From Galeopsis tetrahit (taxonomy: Eukaryota; Streptophyta; Magnoliopsida; Lamiales; Lamiaceae): DNA of 64,000 nt. Location: assembly GCA_963675135.1 (NCBI GenBank), contig OY776120.1, positions 26,440,001 through 26,504,000 of the forward strand, read 5' to 3'. Shown here piece by piece: positions 54,425-64,000 of the stretch. A model generated the notes under the pieces. The model saw only the letters and a list, made by a program, of their open reading frames with translations, ran no database searches and was not told the origin of the DNA. Numbering within the stretch: position 1 is the stretch's first letter; each line of letters starts with the position of its first letter. The translations under genes were made by a program, and so were the position numbers.

Positions 54425-55647
54425 AGGTATGTACTAACATTTCAGGTACTAAGCTGGTACTAAGGACAGTACTCCAAGAAGGGTAATTCAGAAGGACAGA
54501 CCATGTCAAGACCACTACATTCATCTCAATCAGGTAAAAAGGTTACTAAGGTGCCTAATCCCGATGAGGAAGCTGGTAAAGCTGGGGGAATTGAGAATAT
54601 ACATTTAAGGGGGAATCTGTGATTTCTTAAATATCCTTTCTGTTGACTCAGAGCACTAGTCACCTTAGAACAAACCTTATACAGACCTATTTTAATTATT
54701 CTTTACTAATTTGTACTGTATTTCACCAATTATGCATGAACTAACACTTCTACCAAGGTGAAACAGGCACAGAAGAGGAGTTCTCCACTGGAGGGGGAAC
54801 TGATCTGATTACAAATTTCATCTGTCTACAAATCTGATTTGATTACAGTCTTTATCTGTCTACAGACATGTTCTAATTATTGAATTGATTTGTCTACAGA
54901 TCTGTTCTGATTACAAAGTTAATTTGTCTACAGAACTGATCTGACTACAAAATTAATCTTTCTACAGAACTGATCTGACTACTGATTAAACTATCTACAT
55001 AATTGATTTAACTATAGGAAAATATGTCTACAGAATAGAACTGGTCTGATCACAGTACTAATCTGAGAGTACTGCGCTGATGACAAAAAGGTGATAATCA
55101 GAAGGGTTAGGGAATTGATCTGAGGATTACTGTGCTGACCCAACTGCTGATCTGATCTTCGAAAAGTATACTCAGCTGATCACAATACTCAGCTGAATCC
55201 AGATAAGTCAAATTCACTAAATTCAAGCAAGAAAATGAAGCAAACTGTGATTAGGAACAACTGTGCTGATATACATCAGAACAGTATTTTGCCTTAGAAA
55301 ATTCTAAGCCAAGATCTATTCAAAGATTAGATTACTTATGGAGAAGATTAATACACTCCTCTATTTTGACCTAATTTTAAACGGTGTATTTATCATCACA
55401 AGTTGGCTCCAAAATTTGGAAAAGGTTATTGAATTTGGAACGTTTTTAAAAGTTGTGAATTTCAAGACTCAATTCAAACCATACAACGTGAGAATCTAAT
55501 TCAATCCAAGCCCTAGATTTTCTTTTAATTCGATATCCACGCTATCAGTTACTTCATCTTCGACACTTTGCATTTCTAGAAACTCTAAACTCGAAAATTT
55601 CTTGAGACTCTACTACTCTACCTTCTAAATTTCTACACTTCTCTCTA
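54425..55647 (+). other. pol-env spacer of element H with minisatellite
   Basis: Equivalent to 817-1754 in A. Purine tracts TTTAAGGGGGAATC (54605-54617) and GGAGGGGGAAC (54790-54800) lie near its start. About seven copies of a degenerate 34-bp unit beginning TCTACAGATCTG fill about 54800-55060. No ORF. Confidence 0.65.
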
Positions 55648-58267
55648 ATGGCTGTTATCGATATTCTAAACGAATCCAACGAAGTTGTAGGTACTTTTAA
55701 TCCGACCAAATGGATCAAAGAGAAGGGCATTTTCGTTGAGAATGCAGTATATTTCACCGGAAGACGGAATGCTGAAAATCAAGCGATCCTCACTATGTGC
55801 GAAGAAAGTGGGCTTCGAAAGTATTTAGAATCATACCCCAAGATGGTTTTTGAACCTGAGGCTATGGAATTCTATTTACAACTCCAAGGCGACATCAATG
55901 GCGTTCGCTCGATGCTCTCAGGACACAAAGTCTCATTAACCAGAGAAACTCTTGGAATAATGTTCGATTTACCCGAAGGACCTGAAAATATTTTGGACTA
56001 CATGGCAGGACAAGAAAAGGTTTGCGTGGGTAAATGGACTGGTGAAGAACCCAAGTCCTTGAACAATCTCAAAAAGGTTATTCTACCAACGGGTCTTCAA
56101 TTGTTAATGGACATTGCAGGAAAATATTTGTTAGGGCAACACTATAGCCAAGATGCTCTCAGTTATTTGAAGATTCGGGTAATGGCCGCAATCATTGATC
56201 GAGTCGACGGAGACTGCCAAGGGTTTTTATTGGGTAGATTACTAAGTGAAAAAGACAAGGTGTTATTTGATGAAGACACTGAGGAATTTTCGATCAAAGC
56301 GATGTTAGGTTTCGGAAACAAGCTGAGCATTCTTTTGCCGCAGCTAGCAACCAAGAAAGTGGATTGGAGTCCACATAAGAAGTTTCATCAAGGTAAATTC
56401 CTGTTTAAAAAGGAATCTGTAAAGTTTGAACAGGAACAACCTCAAGAAAGGCATCAATCTCAAGAGTCTGGTGGATCGATGTTTCAATCTGATGATGAAG
56501 GGCCTGAAGTAAGGACAAAGGCTAGGCATGATCCAAACAGAGCTGGTTTGAGGAGGGGCAGGTCTGCTAGAGCTACCTCAGTACAGTCAAAGCATTCAGT
56601 TGCTGCAGAAGAGAAGGAAGATTATGTAGAGCAAGAGGTAAGTACTTCCAGCTTTATTGTTTTACATAAAAGAACAAAAGGTAGGAGTATGTCTAGACCT
56701 AGGAGGGTGCTCTTGGACAGTTCTTCTACTCCTTCCAATTCTGATCCCATCCCAGCCATACCAATTGATCAACAGCCAACCTATTCTGATGAGTCAGTTC
56801 ATTATACTCCCATTCATTAGAACACTCCTCATTCATCCCCTCAGAATACCTCTTTCCATCCTACTCCCATTCATTCTACTCCTATAGCAAGTCCACAAAA
56901 TCAACCTATTCCACATTCTTCTCCTGAACAAGTTCATGATCACTCTATTGAACATGAATTTGAACCTTCTTTTGTACCCATTGATATATCATCCTCCCTA
57001 GAACCTGAATACATAGCTTACAAACCTGCTTGTTTGATGGATTATCCTATATGTGATAAGGAAGATCGTATTAGGATAAGGCTCAGATTGGCACTCTTGA
57101 AGGATTATCATGGTTTGGATGAAAGCTCCATAGAATTTGAAAGACTTCTTAGGATAGGTACATGGGTTTACCTTAAAAGAAGTTATCTGAAAGAGTCTTT
57201 AGCTGTTATGGAAGGTATGGGTGGTTCTTCAATCCTTGATGACTGGGAAGAAGAACAAAAAATGGCAGTTGGTGTTAACTCTTTTACTGAGTTGTTAACT
57301 CCTGAATCAGTGGTGCAATTAGTGGAAAGAATCACTGGTTTTAAATATGTTGTGGAAAACATGGCCACTGCTGATGAAAATATTGATACTGATGTCAATA
57401 TGGTGGTTGAAGATGATCTTGCTGAAGAAGCTGATATGGAAGCTGTTATAGCTGATGACAATGCAACAGAGGTGTTTGAGAACACAGTTGTAATTGAAGA
57501 TACAGAAGTTTTAGAACAACAAGTTTTGGGTGCTGATGAGTTGGAAAGCATACCAATTGAAGTTGCAGAAACTATCATTCTTGATAATGTGCAAGAAGAG
57601 GTAAGAACAGTTCCTGTTGAGAAGGAATCTGACAGCTCTGACTTTGAGATGTTGAAAAAGCACAATGAAGAGCTACAAGCAGAGATGGAAGCTACTCGGA
57701 AACAATTTCAGGAAGCAACAGAGAAGTTTGCAAAGTTAACTGCTGTTAATTCGTATGAGCAAATAATGGAGCATACAATGTCAAAGATCAATGATCTGCA
57801 TAGATTACAAGAAAAGAAGCTTTCTACTGATCTCCACAAGAAATTAGAGGGACATCTCATTCCCTTGCAACTTTGGCAGGATGAAGCCAAAAAGGGGGAA
57901 GAGAAGTTAAGAAGAATTATGGAGCAGACTCAAGTAACTCAAGCTCAGTTGGTTGTGAGTCAAGATGAACTCAAGGAGAGTCAAGATGAGCTGAAAGAAG
58001 AGATCATAAGTTTGAAACTAAAGATTAAGCTTAGAAGGCAGCAGAGTATGGTTGAAACTCTAGGCAGAGCAGTTGCTGAGAAAAACATTGCTGAATCTTC
58101 TTCAGGAAAGAAAAAGAAAAAGAGGAATCTTCTTTGGTTGGCTGAAGAGACTGGTAGAATCACCAGATCAAGAAGTAAGCTGAAGCATGTTGTTTCAAGT
58201 GATCAACCAACCAAATAAGAGATGGTTAAAACTGCTAAGAAGATTGATGAGTTATTAACACAGAAGA
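55648..58267 (+). pseudogene. SIRE env-like gene of element H, two stops and cut by element I
   Basis: Starts MAVIDILNESNEV at 55648. The frame is continuous to 58218 except for TAG at 56818-56820, and it stays open past TAA at 58216-58218 until element I begins at 58268. The N-terminal domain (about residues 20-265) resembles that of A and I (plant-transposon-protein-like). A Ser/Pro-rich linker follows, then DYPICDKEDRIRIRLRL, an acidic stretch, and a coiled-coil-like region with QDEAKKGEEKLRR near 57880-57915. The protein is clearly related to A and I but strongly diverged. Function unknown; not expressible full length. Confidence 0.7.
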
Positions 58268-59594
58268 TGTAGGTCCCTAAGTTGAGTTAATATCGAGGGA
58301 AGCTAAAGAAAATGTCTAGAGGGGGGTGAATAGACTTTTCTAAAATCTTTCGATATATCAGAATTACAATGTGCGGAATACGAAATTAACAATGAGCCCA
58401 ATTAAAGTTTATACTCAACTTAATTCGAGAACTCTGTTTTATGTATACTCAGCTAGTCTAGTTCAGTTATGTAATTCAATTAACTAAACAATTAATCAAT
58501 TAAACAACAAACAAAACAGTAAAGTAAATCAAACACAAGATTTATAGTGGTTCGACAACTTGTCTACATCCACTCTCACAAACCCAGTTGTGAAATTCTT
58601 ATTAACTCTTCCAATCGAGTAATATGTTCTTGTGGCTTTAAGTCCCAAGAAATAAGACTTAGATCTTCTCGATTATATCTCCAGATATATCTTCGATCTT
58701 ACTAGCTATTTTACAAGTAACTAGCAACTTGAAACAATAAACAAAAATAAAACTTCTCTTCGTTCAGTAGTAGCCTTCTGATTTCTTCACTTGACTTGTG
58801 TAGCTTCACTTTCTGAACTTCAATCTCTGAGAGTAAACTTCGAATATATCTTTTCTTCGAGTATGTAGATTTCCAGTGTATCAGTTTTTTTTTCAAATGA
58901 TCACCACCATGAAGTATTTATAAACTTCTGAAATCAAGAACTAATCAGTTGTAACCAACTTTTCTTGATAACTACCTTCAACTGAATCTTCTTATCTATA
59001 TACGCGTTTCTTGTTGTATATTAGTTATTCCATAACTAACTAACTTTTATATCTTTAGCTTTTCACGCGCTTCTAACTAACTATCTTCACGTTGACTTGT
59101 CTTGAGTAGACTTGTATGTACTTGTCTTGTCTTGTAGTCCTCCTGTCTTTGAGTAGTAGACTTCAACTCTTCTTGTCTGGTCTTCCTAGTTCAATCAGTA
59201 GACTATACTAAACCTATCAAGACTATTACATTACTTTAAGCTTTCATAATACAAGCTTAGTCAACTTATAAACTATACAATAAAACTAATCTATTACATA
59301 TAAAAACATCATGAGCTCTATACAACATTTAAATAGCTCAATAACAATCTAACACATACATAATATGAATATATGAAGTACTTATAAATTGTACTTATCT
59401 TTCAATAATACTTGTCTTTTAAATTAGTACTTGTCTTTTGAGTTCTACTGATCTGTTCAAGATGACTTTAACTTTAACTAGACTAGATCAGTCAATACTT
59501 AGAAAATATTCAAGTCTTCTTTTGGCTTATCAAAACTTTATCTTTTATCTTTTATTCATCATTTAGGACTTGTTCTAGGATTCATATCCCAACA
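58268..59594 (-). repeat. 3' LTR of element I (1327 bp)
   Basis: On the minus strand TGTTGGGATATGAATCC to GGGACCTACA, matching the LTR of A over its length with small indels. The TATA box is at 58915-58922 and the C-loop hairpin at 58309-58340. Confidence 0.88.
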
Positions 59595-59617
59595 ATTTCC
59601 CCCTTTTTGATGAAGCC
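59595..59617 (-). promoter_or_regulatory. Polypurine tract of element I
   Basis: On the minus strand ATCAAAAAGGGGGAAAT directly precedes the LTR start, as in A and G. Confidence 0.85.
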
Positions 59618-59776
59618 AAAACTACTTGAATCTTTTCTCATAAGTAGACTAGTTAAGTAGTTACCTTGTCTTTTAACATCAAATAGTACTTTATCTTTTC
59701 ATTCATTTAGAAATAAGATCAGTAGATATTACAAATACTTACTCAAAATAAAACTAAGTAATCAGAGCAAAAAAAA

Positions 59777-62700
59777 CTAATCTGAAAGAGTACCTTCTTC
59801 TGAATTTGGAACACAGAATGCTTCTAGGAGTCTCCTGTGAATAACACTTATATGATCTTCATCTTCAATCTTCTCTTTATCAAGTAGCTCTTCTTCAAAT
59901 TTCTTGATCTGATTATGATCAACTCTTCTTCCTGAACTGGTCATAGGTGACTTCCATTTCGGAAAGATAGGTACTAAGATGTTGAAGTTTGCAGCAGCAG
60001 ATATTCTCATAATCAAATTCCAAAGTAATTCGTTTTGACCTTCCATGAATTTGTCAAACATGGCATACAACTCGTCTGAACTTTCAGTCTCACCGTACAT
60101 TCGAATAATCCAGTGATCAAGTTCCCATTGTCTCTTTACTTTGAGCCAATCTTGACGATGCTCTTTGTCAATAAAGTAATCAATGAACTGGTCTTCCACT
60201 TGTTCTTCATCTGCCTTCAGCTTCTGCAATCTTTCAATATGTTTTTCTATCTTCTTCTTGCTTGCATAATGAGTTTCATCACTCTGATCAATAACCTTCT
60301 GCTTTTTCTCAACAATCTCAGTTGGTTCTTCGATTTCAATAGCTAGTTTTCTCTTGACTCGTCTGGTCTGAACCTCAGCTTTTGGAGATGCAACACCTTT
60401 TCCCTTCTCCAATCTTTTCTGTTCATCAGACTTAGCTTGTTCCAACTCTGAAGTTTTAACCAACCTGCCTCTGCCTCTCTTAGGCCTTCTGAGATCTTGC
60501 ATAGCTTCAGCAGCTTCCTTTGCTTCTGGCTCAGCACTGGATTTAGATTTTTCAATTTCAGCACTAGTATCCATTGGTTTTGTCTTCTTTGTCTCTTCCC
60601 CCTTTTTGGCTTCATCAGTAGCCTGGAGAGAGAAAAGAGAAGTGAAACGAGTCATCTCTTCATACATAGCTTGTTTCATGAGACTCGTAGCTCTTTCAAT
60701 CTGCTTTTCATGCGAACTGTTTTGACTCAACTTGTCCAGCTTGGTCGCCACCAACTCCAGCTTTTGAGTAGACAAGTTCAACTCATTCTTAAAATGAGTT
60801 GCGGTCAAACGTAACTTCTTATTCTCATCAGTCATAGCAGAGATAAGTTGTTGAGCTTGAGCTAACTGATCATAAGCTTCCTTCCTCTGAACATCAGCAA
60901 CCTCGATTCTTGCTCTATAGACTCTTTCCAACTTCCTGGATTCAGTAGCTAGAACACGAGCAAAATCGACTGAACTCTTCTCTGAGTATTCAACCTGATC
61001 TTGGAGAAATCCTTCAAGCTGCTCAAACATATGTTGTCTGAATTCATCATCTATCTGATTAACTGCATTCACGATCATATCTTTTGAACTTGTCACAAGG
61101 ACATTGTTTTGTTCAATAAGAGTCTTCTTGACATCAGATTTGAGAAAATCATTAATGGACGATTTTATAACACCTTTCAAATCAGCTTTCAACTCATCTA
61201 TGGAAGCAGTGGAAAATCCTTGAGATGACTGACCAACTTCAGCATGAATGGCTTCTTCCATGATCACATCATCAGCAATAGATATTACTTCAAGTAACTG
61301 ACCTTTTGTGGCAGTAGTTAAGACCTCGTCTTCTACTACTTCTGACTCTAGAAACACACTTCCAGCTATGGCTTTCAGACTTGGAAATGGACAATAAGGC
61401 ACTATAGCTAACTTAGCTTCCTTAGCCTTTCTTATAGCTTCAGCCAAGTCCTTTCTCAACAAAGCGTGCAACTTCTCCATATATCCACAAAGTTCCATGG
61501 GAAGTAAATCATCAGAATATCGATTAACAAAAGCAAAATCTGACCTTGGACTGTTAGCATGATCTACTTGAAATCTGAACACAATGCCTCTCAACTGATT
61601 CGAGACATTGTCTAAGTCCAATATCGGATCAGTAGACTGGAGTTCTTCAGCTTGTGTGACTTCAGACATAATCACATCGTTGTCAAAATCTGAATCTGAA
61701 ACTTGAATGCCTACATCAAATTTCGATTCTGAGCACATCACATCATCAGGAATGCTTAGCAATCTCTTTGCAAGAGCAGTGATGGCATGAGCTGGGAATA
61801 ACTCGGAGTGGTCTTGAACACCACTGGTCTCCTTCTGTTCCATTTCCCAGTCCATAAAGTTTGAGATGCCTCCCTTTCCTAAGATGACTTCGAAAAGATC
61901 ATCCGTGCCAGACTTCTTCAATGCCACCCAAGTGCATACTCTTAGAAGTTTTTCAAACTGTTCTGATTCATAGTCGACTTCAATAGCCGAGAGCTTCTTC
62001 TTCAAGTTTCTGCTCATCTTCGAACGGATTCTCTTTTCTCTTAGGCTCATGGGGTAATATACCAAGGATTCGAATCTAACTTCAGACGGGGTCTGAGTAG
62101 GTGGGGTCCCTATCTCAGTTGTTGCAGTGGCAACTGGCGTCTTATCTGAAGTAGATGGGTGAGGAGGTTCAACATATTCTGTTGAGGATAAAGAGAGATT
62201 TTGGACTGTGGTTTCTGGGGGCTCTAAAGTAGCTTGGTTTGGTGTGACAACTGTCGGAGTATCAGTTGTATCACTTATGGGAGTGTATAGGGGATGACTG
62301 GCTCTCAGCGGTCGTGCTGCCAGTGCTTGTGAGGTTGGGGGTACAGGTCGAGGTCTAGATCGATGTGACCTAGCCTTGGTTCGAATAGAAGTAGACGGGA
62401 GAGAGAGAGGAATTGAAACAGATTGAGTAGAAGTACCAACCTGTATACTCGACTCGACTGGACGAGTAGGCGATTCAACTCTCACTAGAGTGTACATCTC
62501 AGGTATTTGTTCACTCGACTCCTTCGCTTGAGTCGACTCTTCATCTGACTGAGTCTTCTCTGAGTCGTCTGCACTGGACTCTGCCTCTTCAGACTCGGCT
62601 GGTGAAGAACTGGATGAATTGGCATATGGCAACACTTCTGAATCATCAATTTGAACCTGCCTTGGGGCAGCTGGCCTTGCAGCAGCCTGCTTCCTCATCG

Positions 62701-63487
62701 CTTCAATTTTTAAGTAAAACTTAAGAGGATGAAATGGCTTTCCTTTGCTCCAATCACTCTTGTTGGGCAGCAAAAATGGAAGTAATATACTCAGCTTGTT
62801 TCCATATCCAACTGCTTGAGATACTACCCAATTCCGAGTATCAACATCCACCCTAACACTTCTTTCGAAGTACATCATCCTGTCAGCTATCAACTTAAAC
62901 CAATTACCCTCAGTAATTCCATCATATATAGCTGCCATTATCCTTGTTTTGGCTTGGGTAACTGAGTCATGAGACCCAGTGGCACATAGAAGCATCTTGC
63001 TTGCTATGTCCAGCAAAGTGCGATATTTCTCCAAGAGTTCACCCTTCTTGGCTGTAGGAGCTTTACCATCTGGCTTGAGCTTCATTTTCTTTCCACAGAA
63101 GATGCTCAAATACTTCATCTCCTGTCCTTCAGCATACTTCTCCACATCAATCGTTTCGATGGGTAACCTTAATCTTTCGAACATAACTTCCCGAGTGATT
63201 TCCACTCGATTTCCATCAATAAAGGATTCTATCACATCTCCTTGTCTATTGACGTTGGCATAAAATTCCAGAACCTCTTCCTCCAAAACAACTTGAGGAA
63301 ACGCCTCTAGGTAGGGCTTTAGACCGCATCTGATGCATTTGGTCAAGATTTCCATGTTTCCTTCCTTGTGATTGCCTTTGAAAAACAGGGATGGTTCAAC
63401 ATGCACCTTGTTGTCATTTATGTATCTCCCTAGATCAAATGGTGCCTGCATGTTGGAACTTACATCGAAAATCGATCGAATGGACAT
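59777..63487 (-). CDS. SIRE env-like protein, intact (1236 aa from the preferred start)
   Basis: One open frame; an in-frame ATG 16 codons upstream (63535) would give 1252 aa. I prefer MSIRSIFDV at 63487 because element A shares it. N-terminal domain: about residues 15-260 (VEPSLFFKGNHKEGN, KCIRCGLKPYLEAFP), resembling proteins annotated as putative plant transposon protein. Ser/Thr/Pro-rich linker: about 260-470. Second block: KRIRSKMSRNLKKKLSAIEV and the following CTWVALKKSG. Then acidic and coiled-coil-like stretches with TDEAKKGEETKK, and a conserved C-terminal block (QFIDYFIDKEHRQDWLKVKR). I see no signal peptide or strong transmembrane helix, so an envelope role is doubtful. Transcript structure unknown; a spliced or internally initiated mRNA would be needed. 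Confidence 0.75.
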   Translation of the reverse strand: MSIRSIFDVSSNMQAPFDLGRYINDNKVHVEPSLFFKGNHKEGNMEILTKCIRCGLKPYLEAFPQVVLEEEVLEFYANVNRQGDVIESFIDGNRVEITREVMFERLRLPIETIDVEKYAEGQEMKYLSIFCGKKMKLKPDGKAPTAKKGELLEKYRTLLDIASKMLLCATGSHDSVTQAKTRIMAAIYDGITEGNWFKLIADRMMYFERSVRVDVDTRNWVVSQAVGYGNKLSILLPFLLPNKSDWSKGKPFHPLKFYLKIEAMRKQAAARPAAPRQVQIDDSEVLPYANSSSSSPAESEEAESSADDSEKTQSDEESTQAKESSEQIPEMYTLVRVESPTRPVESSIQVGTSTQSVSIPLSLPSTSIRTKARSHRSRPRPVPPTSQALAARPLRASHPLYTPISDTTDTPTVVTPNQATLEPPETTVQNLSLSSTEYVEPPHPSTSDKTPVATATTEIGTPPTQTPSEVRFESLVYYPMSLREKRIRSKMSRNLKKKLSAIEVDYESEQFEKLLRVCTWVALKKSGTDDLFEVILGKGGISNFMDWEMEQKETSGVQDHSELFPAHAITALAKRLLSIPDDVMCSESKFDVGIQVSDSDFDNDVIMSEVTQAEELQSTDPILDLDNVSNQLRGIVFRFQVDHANSPRSDFAFVNRYSDDLLPMELCGYMEKLHALLRKDLAEAIRKAKEAKLAIVPYCPFPSLKAIAGSVFLESEVVEDEVLTTATKGQLLEVISIADDVIMEEAIHAEVGQSSQGFSTASIDELKADLKGVIKSSINDFLKSDVKKTLIEQNNVLVTSSKDMIVNAVNQIDDEFRQHMFEQLEGFLQDQVEYSEKSSVDFARVLATESRKLERVYRARIEVADVQRKEAYDQLAQAQQLISAMTDENKKLRLTATHFKNELNLSTQKLELVATKLDKLSQNSSHEKQIERATSLMKQAMYEEMTRFTSLFSLQATDEAKKGEETKKTKPMDTSAEIEKSKSSAEPEAKEAAEAMQDLRRPKRGRGRLVKTSELEQAKSDEQKRLEKGKGVASPKAEVQTRRVKRKLAIEIEEPTEIVEKKQKVIDQSDETHYASKKKIEKHIERLQKLKADEEQVEDQFIDYFIDKEHRQDWLKVKRQWELDHWIIRMYGETESSDELYAMFDKFMEGQNELLWNLIMRISAAANFNILVPIFPKWKSPMTSSGRRVDHNQIKKFEEELLDKEKIEDEDHISVIHRRLLEAFCVPNSEEGTLSD

Positions 63488-64000
63488 GGTGAATGATTTG
63501 TTATGAATAAGGGAATAGATTGTGCAAGAAATCAACTGTCAGCAATTAGTAGAGTTATGAAAACGTGGGTTAAGATGTGTGCAAGTGTTTGGTTTTGTTT
63601 AAAACTGAATTTTTGATCCAACGGTCAAGATCGAAGGATTAGATCCAACGGTCGGGACCCTTGGCATTCGGTTACGGAACCGAGACGAAAATGTGATTTG
63701 ATTTTGTAAAAATTGAAATCCGCCTTTCTTATTGGTCGAATGAGGAGTGTACTCATCTGACCTAACATATTCATATTTTGGCGCGAATTGAATGTGTACA
63801 CCTCATTAACTGGGGGTGTATAAATCCAATTTCTAGGATATTCAAATTTTAACACTATCAAATTACTTTAACATCTTTAATTTGTTTCGAGTAAACACTT
63901 AACACATAACCCATTTAAATCAAAGAAAACTTAGCTTGTCTGTTCGAGTCCATCCAGAACAGATGAGTAGGCCTAATCTTCATAAGGCGAGTAGACTTAA
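63488..64000 (-). other. pol-env spacer of element I
   Basis: Inverted counterpart of about 1240-1754 in A, including ACCGTTGGATC and GGTTCCGTAACCGA-type words. No ORF. Confidence 0.7.

Larger units (their letters stand above)
49097..58267 (+). mobile_element. SIRE-type element H (gag end, pol, env-like gene), multiply invaded
   Basis: Internal part of a third SIRE element. It begins in the gag C-terminus at the edge of the G LTR and is cut at 58268 by element I, so neither of its own LTRs is identifiable in the window. A solo LTR, a hAT MITE and a Mutator-type MITE lie in pol, each with a perfect target duplication. The simplest reading is that G was inserted in the gag of H and a later deletion removed everything to the left. 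A tandem arrangement sharing one LTR, followed by a deletion, is the alternative. Confidence 0.75.
58268..64000 (-). mobile_element. SIRE-type element I, 3' part (right end outside window)
   Basis: Mirror image of element A: 3' LTR 58268-59594, polypurine tract, intact env-like ORF and spacer on the minus strand; pol lies beyond the right edge. Inserted in the env-like gene of H. The flank to the left is GAAGA (58263-58267), and its duplicate would be outside the window. With an unbroken 3.7-kb env-like ORF it appears to be the best preserved SIRE copy here. Confidence 0.85.

Noticed and set aside
63487..63535. Upstream ATG of the env-like ORF of element I as the true start
   Set aside because: The extra 16 residues are not shared with element A in the same form, whereas MSIRSIFDV is. 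Left as an alternative.

Overview
This window looks like eudicot nuclear DNA. It is AT-rich, has plant-type Ty1/copia and Ty3 elements stacked inside one another, and contains one host gene with six exons joined by GT-AG introns. I cannot name the species. There is no bacterial or organellar gene organisation and no CRISPR array. All positions and repeat pairings were read by eye, and boundaries marked approximate should be treated that way.

Layout, left to right. (1) 1-6660: 3' part of a SIRE/Maximus-type copia element (A, + strand): end of pol, spacer, frameshifted env-like gene, polypurine tract and 3' LTR. It sits inside the 3' LTR of (2) 6661-12018: a young Tork/Tnt1-type copia element (B, - strand) with an unbroken 1347-codon gag-pol. 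(3) 12019-17146: intergenic debris, comprising a small inverted-repeat element, a LINE ORF1 fragment, a berberine-bridge-enzyme-like scrap, and an LTR remnant with an initiator-Met primer site. (4) 17147-23710: an old, heavily mutated Tork-type element (C, + strand). Its 3' LTR was entered by a hAT MITE, which was itself entered by a SIRE LTR that is now solo. (5) 24164-36596: a patatin-like acyl-hydrolase gene of 405 codons. It appears intact, although intron 2 is about 8 kb and holds two antisense SIRE-type LTRs, several MITEs and GC-rich inverted-repeat elements. (6) about 36790-49096: env-like gene and 3' LTR of another SIRE element (G, + strand), split by a non-autonomous Athila/Tat-type Ty3 element (38899-45759, - strand, TSD GGCAA). 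(7) 49097-58267: gag end, pol and env-like gene of a further SIRE element (H, + strand), carrying a solo LTR, a hAT MITE and a Mutator-type MITE, each with a perfect target duplication. (8) 58268-64000: a SIRE element (I, - strand) of the same family as A, inserted in the env-like gene of H and carrying an unbroken 1252-codon env-like ORF.

The only plausible functional host gene is the patatin-like one. The rest is retroelement and MITE sequence whose nesting gives a relative chronology: C before its MITE before the SIRE solo LTR; B before A; G before the Ty3 element; H before its three insertions and before I.

The most unusual signals are structural ones repeated across diverged elements. 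First, a polypurine tract lies inside the env-like ORF in all four SIRE copies. It matches the terminal primer tract, and its synonymous positions are unchanged. Second, a C-rich-loop hairpin sits at the 3' end of all four complete SIRE LTRs, with a compensatory base-pair change in one. Third, the Ty3 element carries CCCAAACTT hairpins that echo its own polypurine tract, and a cluster of CCCGG palindromes just upstream of its LTR TATA box.
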